Positions 52,469 to 58,809 of a stretch of DNA of 64,000 nt are shown here, one piece after another; the first letter of the stretch is position 1, and each line of letters begins with the position of its first letter. Made by a program: the position numbers and the translations under genes. This DNA is from Sebastes aleutianus (taxonomy: Eukaryota; Chordata; Actinopteri; Perciformes; Sebastidae). The stretch covers positions 17,341,826 through 17,405,825 of the forward strand of contig CAKAKS010000038.1 of NCBI GenBank assembly GCA_916700875.1. The letters are read 5' to 3'. The notes under the pieces were generated by a model. The model searched no databases. It saw only the letters and a list, made by a program, of their open reading frames with translations, and was not told the origin of the DNA.

Positions 52469-52524
<56 letters not shown>

Positions 52525-55500
52525 CTTTCTTTTCACTGTGAATCAGTGACCTTTGCAGGCTTTTTTCAGTCAGTACATTTAATCTGGACTCTCTCAAACC
52601 ATGAAAAGACCTGAACTCACTGCTGACACCAGGTCAGTGATGGACACATGTCGACTTCACATGTCTTACGCCATCCCCGTTGCTATCTCTTTCTTCTCAT
52701 CCCCTCAGGGCACGACTGGAAGAGCTGAGGATGTTTCTGGAAAATGAGACGTGGGAACTTTGCCCTGTCAAGTCTAACTTTAACATCGCCCAGCTCCATG
52801 TGAGTACGAATCACATCGCTGAGGCGAGAAAGTGAAGCACGACAGCATTCAATTATTCTACACTGTCACTCATCGCACACCACTGTGACATTTGCATAAT
52901 GATATGAAACACATGGGGATCCTGCTCAATGATATTTGTGTGTGAAAGTTCACTGCACGTTATATAACACAGATGAAGATTAAATGGCTGTTGAATATCA
53001 GAGCCTATAATGTAGATCATGTACAACTTCCACTGAAATATTGTACTCATCTCATGGATATATTCTATAGCCAACTCAAAGAAGAGATCATTGTGCTTAC
53101 AGCATTTTCAGCTCACTTCACCTGGAAGCAGAGATGATAAATGGAAAGAAAGAGATGTCAGAAAGATAAATGGAGTTAATTCAAATTCAGTTTTGTTCAA
53201 TTTCATCTTGTTTTCCCCTTTGTGTCCGTCTTGCTTGGGCACGTTTTGCAACAAACACATGCCAAAGCATCTTCATTATACATCAAACCACTGCCATGAG
53301 AATATTGTGTGTCTACATCACCGTATGGTAAACAGGCAATGTCCATTAACCCTTTAAACCATGCTGGGCACTAACATAATGTAGTATTTTATCAGACTGC
53401 CATGAAAAGATACAAACATGTGATCATGTAATATATGTACCTATTTTCCTTGAAGCCCCCCCTACTTGTAAGAAAAGCTTTTGGTAACGACTTCATTAAT
53501 TTACTATAATAGCGTTAGAGCCAAAATAGCTTTTTGGTTATTGTGGTTAAATAAATGTAATTTATGGTGCTGTTAGACTGCTGCTAGACTGCCCTGTTAA
53601 TACAGGTGCATGCCTCCCTTTATGTGCGTTAAGCAGGAGTGAAAATGTTGATTTTGAAAGGCTAAACGCCAACAAATATGGATTGATTATTTCGTTAGAA
53701 TTTGCTACTAAGTCAAATATACATATTTTTAAATAGTTTTATAAGAAGACTTTTGTATAAATTATCCATTAAGCGTGTTATTATGATTACTGCACTGAAA
53801 TTCTTATCTTTTTTATATTAATCACATTTAGTTGATTGTGTTCTGAATTGTTATAATCATACTCAAATGGTGTTTGTTGAGTCTGTTCTCAGACATTTCT
53901 TCACCTCATCTTTGGCACTTGGAGCGGTTTTTATCTTTTAAGTTCTTCCTAAACATTACATACCATTTTTGACTTGACCACCTTTTGAAATTATTTCAGT
54001 TCTTAAACTTGGAGCAATTCCCAATTAATAAATGATGCAGGGAAGTTTGATACTTAAAACCATCTACAGCCCAAGGAGAGCCCATTGTTGAAGGCCAATG
54101 ACTTGAAAGGGAACGAACAGAAATATCATGCAAGAACAAGCACATTGCCTCAGGCAGCTTGTTTTTGCCTTTGGGCCAATAAATTTCCATGAGAACATGC
54201 ACCAGATACCTGATATGTTATTCATCGATGTCCAAGGTGTGTTTTCTATTTTTCTACTACTGTTTTCTGCCTAATCACGATTGCTGATTTGCAAATGCAG
54301 CCAACGATTAGCAAAATGTCAAAATGTTATTGAGAATTATTCTGTAACACTTAAAGATTTTGAATAAACACAGAAAACACTGATCTTGAAATTATAATAA
54401 CAAGAATATTATTGCATTTAGGAGACATAATACTTGAACACAAGACACCAGAAGTCAAAGATCAATGTCTCCTCGAAGAAAGATATTACACAGGTTATAT
54501 ACTTTTCTCTAAGACAAAGAAAACCTTTTCCATTGGTCAAAACTTATTCAAAGTTTCCAACATTCTGACCAATTGGCAACCAGCCAGGCGCTGATCACAC
54601 GTTAACATGAAACCTTCATGCTCTCTTCATGCCATGATTTAATGTACACACACATATATGTCCACGAAAACAGGGTCTCTCTAGTGTTTCAGGTGCAGAT
54701 AATATGATTGATAACACAGGACAAGTTCTGAAATGCTCAAGTTTCTAAACCTCTTCTCTTATGTGCCTCATCTGCGTCACCAAACATGAACCTACATTCA
54801 TCTCTTGTCTGTCTCTGTTCCATCTCCTTCAATCCAGGAGTTTAAGTTCATGGGCCAGTGTCGCTCTCCGTCCGTCTCCCCGAGCAGACAGGCGGTGTCC
54901 TCGACCGGCCTGCCTCAGGAGGAGCTGTCTCTGTTCCAGCAGTACGTTCAGGAGGGAAACCCCTTTGAGATGCACGCTGAGAACAAAGAGGAGGAGACGG
55001 AGGACGTGCTGGCATCTAACGGGGTAAGTGGCAACACAGACTTCCAATTGATGCCTGCTTAATGGTTTGGAATTAGTTGTATTAGTGTGAAATGTGTGTT
55101 GCCCAGTCAGTCAGAAGGGCTGCAAAAGCAATTTATAGTTATACATGCTCATTTACTGTAGCCCATCATATACATTGTATTGTCTTTCCTTATGTGGGCC
55201 GTGTGCAGATCATATCTGATGATTCAGCCACCAGTCAGATACACCCACTTACATTAATAAGTATGTCTATTTAACAAGGCTACCTGTTTAGGTGCAATAC
55301 CAAACAAGTTATTAAAGAGCCAAGTTGATTAATTGGGACATAATTACTGAGGGTCATTAAGTTGTTTACAGCAGCTCTTAAGCTGTCATCACCACAACCA
55401 TAACAAACTTGAATTAACGTTGTAGTGCAGAATTTGCATGATCATTATAGCACTATGATGCATAGGCTGACATGTAATATAAGATGTTAAACAGCAAAGG

Positions 55501-58500
55501 ATCTCCATGGGTAGATTAATTGGCTAAGTAAATAATAAATTTAAGAGTAGAGCTGTATATAATGGTGTAGCATCTCTGTCATGTAGTCATTTTAATAAGC
55601 ATTCTTGGGCTGCATCCATCAGGATTTAAGGCATTTGTCTCAGCAAAGTTTAGTACTATAGTGTAGTGTATAGTGTAGTATTTAATACTTACTTTACTTC
55701 TGTTTTGCGTTAGATATAAATAGGCAGCACTTCACCTTAAAAGAAATGTTTTACTGCTAAGTACGGTGCCGTTGTCCGTGTTGTCCAGTAAGACTACTAG
55801 GCCTGTCACTTTAGTGGCTTACATAATTGACAGGGCCTTTGACTGTACCATCACAGTATATTGAACAACATCCAAACAGTGACTACTATTGTGTGGTTAA
55901 GAAGGAATAGGGGAATCAGTGAACATCCTGCAGTGTGTACTGTTAGCAGCTACACTAGTCAGGACCTTCTTGTTCCTTGAGGAAAGATTCTAGTCTTTGT
56001 TATGACACACAACAGCATTGCCTCTCTGGTACTGGCAAATCCTCAGTGAAGCGTAGAAATGGCTTGGGTAGGCATTGGTGGGCAACTGAAGTACAAACAG
56101 CACCTGTCTTTATGGTCTTGGTTAGCAGCACTGCAGCGTCGCTGCTAGCTGGACAGGTTAGCTTTTTGACAAGCAGTCTGAACCTCTGTCTCTCTTTGTT
56201 GCATTTCTCTGCAGCAGACTCATACAGACCCACTTTTGACAACATTGTATGTTATAAAATGTGAAATATTAACTTCTGTGCATAAATGCTGGCACTTTTT
56301 TCAGCTCTGATCACAGACTGAAGTGTCACCACAAGACGGAGAGAAGAAAACAAACCTAATCACAAATCAAAGCTTCTATAGGGCTCAACCAGATATCTAT
56401 AACATGGATGCAGTGATCCAGAGAAGATACCTAGTACTGAAGATGATATACACATGTGCTCCTTGAAGTCCGAAAGCAGTTAGTTGTTCCTTCAAGGCTT
56501 ATTTGTTGAACAAAACAGTATTTCTCTTCAAGAAAGTGGAGAAGAAATTACACAGGTGCCTCGATACCCTGACACATCACCCACTTTTTTTATATATATA
56601 TCTATTGATATATTTTCCTTCCAGGCTCAACATCAAAAGCAATATCGCACTATCTAACATGTCAGGCTTACAGAAGCCCTAGCTTGGCTCACTCTTAAGC
56701 TCGTAATCCTCTCTATATGGCCGTTGGGTTGCCTGAGCTTGCAGTTAAGGACAAAGAAAATATTGTCTTATTTCAGGGGAGCTTTAACCAGACTCTCCTC
56801 TGGGAGGTGAATTCATTTTCTTCTGTCATTTCATGGTTATATGCATCCATTAGGGCTAAAGATGGGGATACTTTCTTTTCCATTATAATCTTTTTTTGAT
56901 AATTTATTAACAGCCCTTTTATACAGTTTGACTCTTCAGCGTTTTTCTTCTTGAGTAGCCAGTTTGTATTTGATGACATGATTTCCCCATGGCATCATTT
57001 TTTTCACACTTCCTCAATTCTGTCTCCTCTTTCACAGCTGGTGATGTGTCAGCAAAGTTGCACAGCAACTTGTTTTTTTATCCCTTCTGCTCATTACATC
57101 TGTACTGCATCTCTTCTTCGCACTGGCCGTTTGACCATTTTTCATTGACTTCCATCTGATCTCTCTCTTCCCCAATTCAAGTACGAGTCAGACGAGCTGG
57201 AGAAGAGTGTGTACCAAGATTACGACAGCGACAGCGACGTCCCCGAGGAGCTCAAGCAGGACTACGTTGACGAGCAGACGGGTGATGTCCCCCTCAAGAG
57301 GTCAGCTCCAAGTCAAATTGTTTTACACCACACAGCTCAGGGTATGACAGGTGACATTAAAGGGTATATCCAGGTGTCCATCATTTCTCCTCCTGGCTAT
57401 TTCGAATTTATGAAAGTAAGTGAACATGTACAACAAAAAATCACGTTAATCACAGATGCAAAATACAATTATATGATGATGATTTTTTTTAAAGAGGTCA
57501 TAAAAGGAGGTGAAATCACCGCATTACGCCACTTTTTAATACATTTAGCAATGATAATTTTAGTTCCCCTCTGCATAACCCTGCCAAGTAAGCAGAAAGC
57601 TTGTATAAAGCTTTTTGTCTACCCATGAAAAATTCTCTTTCTTCCCACCTCTGCCTACGTGATTGGTGACTATTGAGAGATGAAACGCTGTTTAATAAAA
57701 GCGGGCTCCTCTGCACCTTGTGTAAAAAGATTCATTTTCATTTGAATGAGAAATTTGAATGCAATAGAGGAACGTTTATGTATTTTGTTTATTTTATTAT
57801 CAGGGCGTGTTGAATTCTATGGGTGATGTAATTAATGCAAAAACAATTACCATCGTATAGCTGTAATTATTTACGTCTTCCTCGCTTTTAATGCAGCATG
57901 ATGGAGTTATGAATTTTATAACCCTCCTTTATGAGTTTATAATTGTTTTTGTCAGTCTGCATGTGTACGTGGTGGACTGAATTATTAAGAACCTATAGGA
58001 TTGTGTGCGTATGTGCATATCTGAGAGCTGACATCAAATTTTACACCGTATTTGCACGGGAAACAGATGACCATTACTTATTCAGTAGCTCCTCATTACC
58101 GAAGCATTGTTACAATAATCATTTCCTGTCATGTAATGCACAATGACTTATTAATGGTATATCGTGATGTCTCGTCGTTTCACAGATCTGACACGCCTGA
58201 TGTTTTTGCTTTAACTCTCCCCACATTCGATTTACCGTTCCCCGTGTGTATTAACCTGACATTAGCCTATAGTCACTAAAATGCAAATTTCCCATTCTTA
58301 TAAGCAGAAATCACCAATGGTTAATTATTGAATGGGTCGCATGGTCACATCCAGAAATTAGAAGGCCCATGTAATGATTGCTGGCTAATATGGCTCGATG
58401 AGCGGTATCAGGGGTCTGGTACTCTAGGATCACCAGTTCAGAGACGTCACCACCGGGGTCCCTCTGTGGCTCCTGCATTGTGTAATGGGTTCTGATGGAT

Positions 58501-58770
58501 CAATTAGAAGAGTCTGACCCGCACTGAGGTTTTTGAACCTGGCCGATCGTTGCTGAGGATTAGTGACGTTAACATATATTACTGACTATGCCCTACTTTT
58601 CTCTCTCGCCCTCCACATCCTTCACGCATCATCAGCGCGTCCCGAGAGACCATACGAAGCAGGAAAAAGTCAGACTACAACCTTAATAAGACCAATGCAC
58701 CGATCCTCACCAACACCACCCTCAACGTCATCCGGCTTGTCGGTGAGTCCCGCTCACACACACACACACA

Positions 58771-58809
<39 letters not shown>

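Larger units (their letters stand above)
50313..52708 (+). other. vps50 intron (2.4 kb)
   Basis: It holds two adjacent hAT-type MITEs (51350-51619, 51644-52167), a C-run plus CA tract (50967-51001) and a CA array (52470-52522). 50460-50760 is a non-repetitive, mixed-composition stretch. Confidence 0.8.

Noticed and set aside
57301..57628. Read-through extension of vps50 exon o (open to 57628)
   Set aside because: The gtcagc donor at 57301 joins in phase to exon p and restores the conserved sequence; the extension has no homology.
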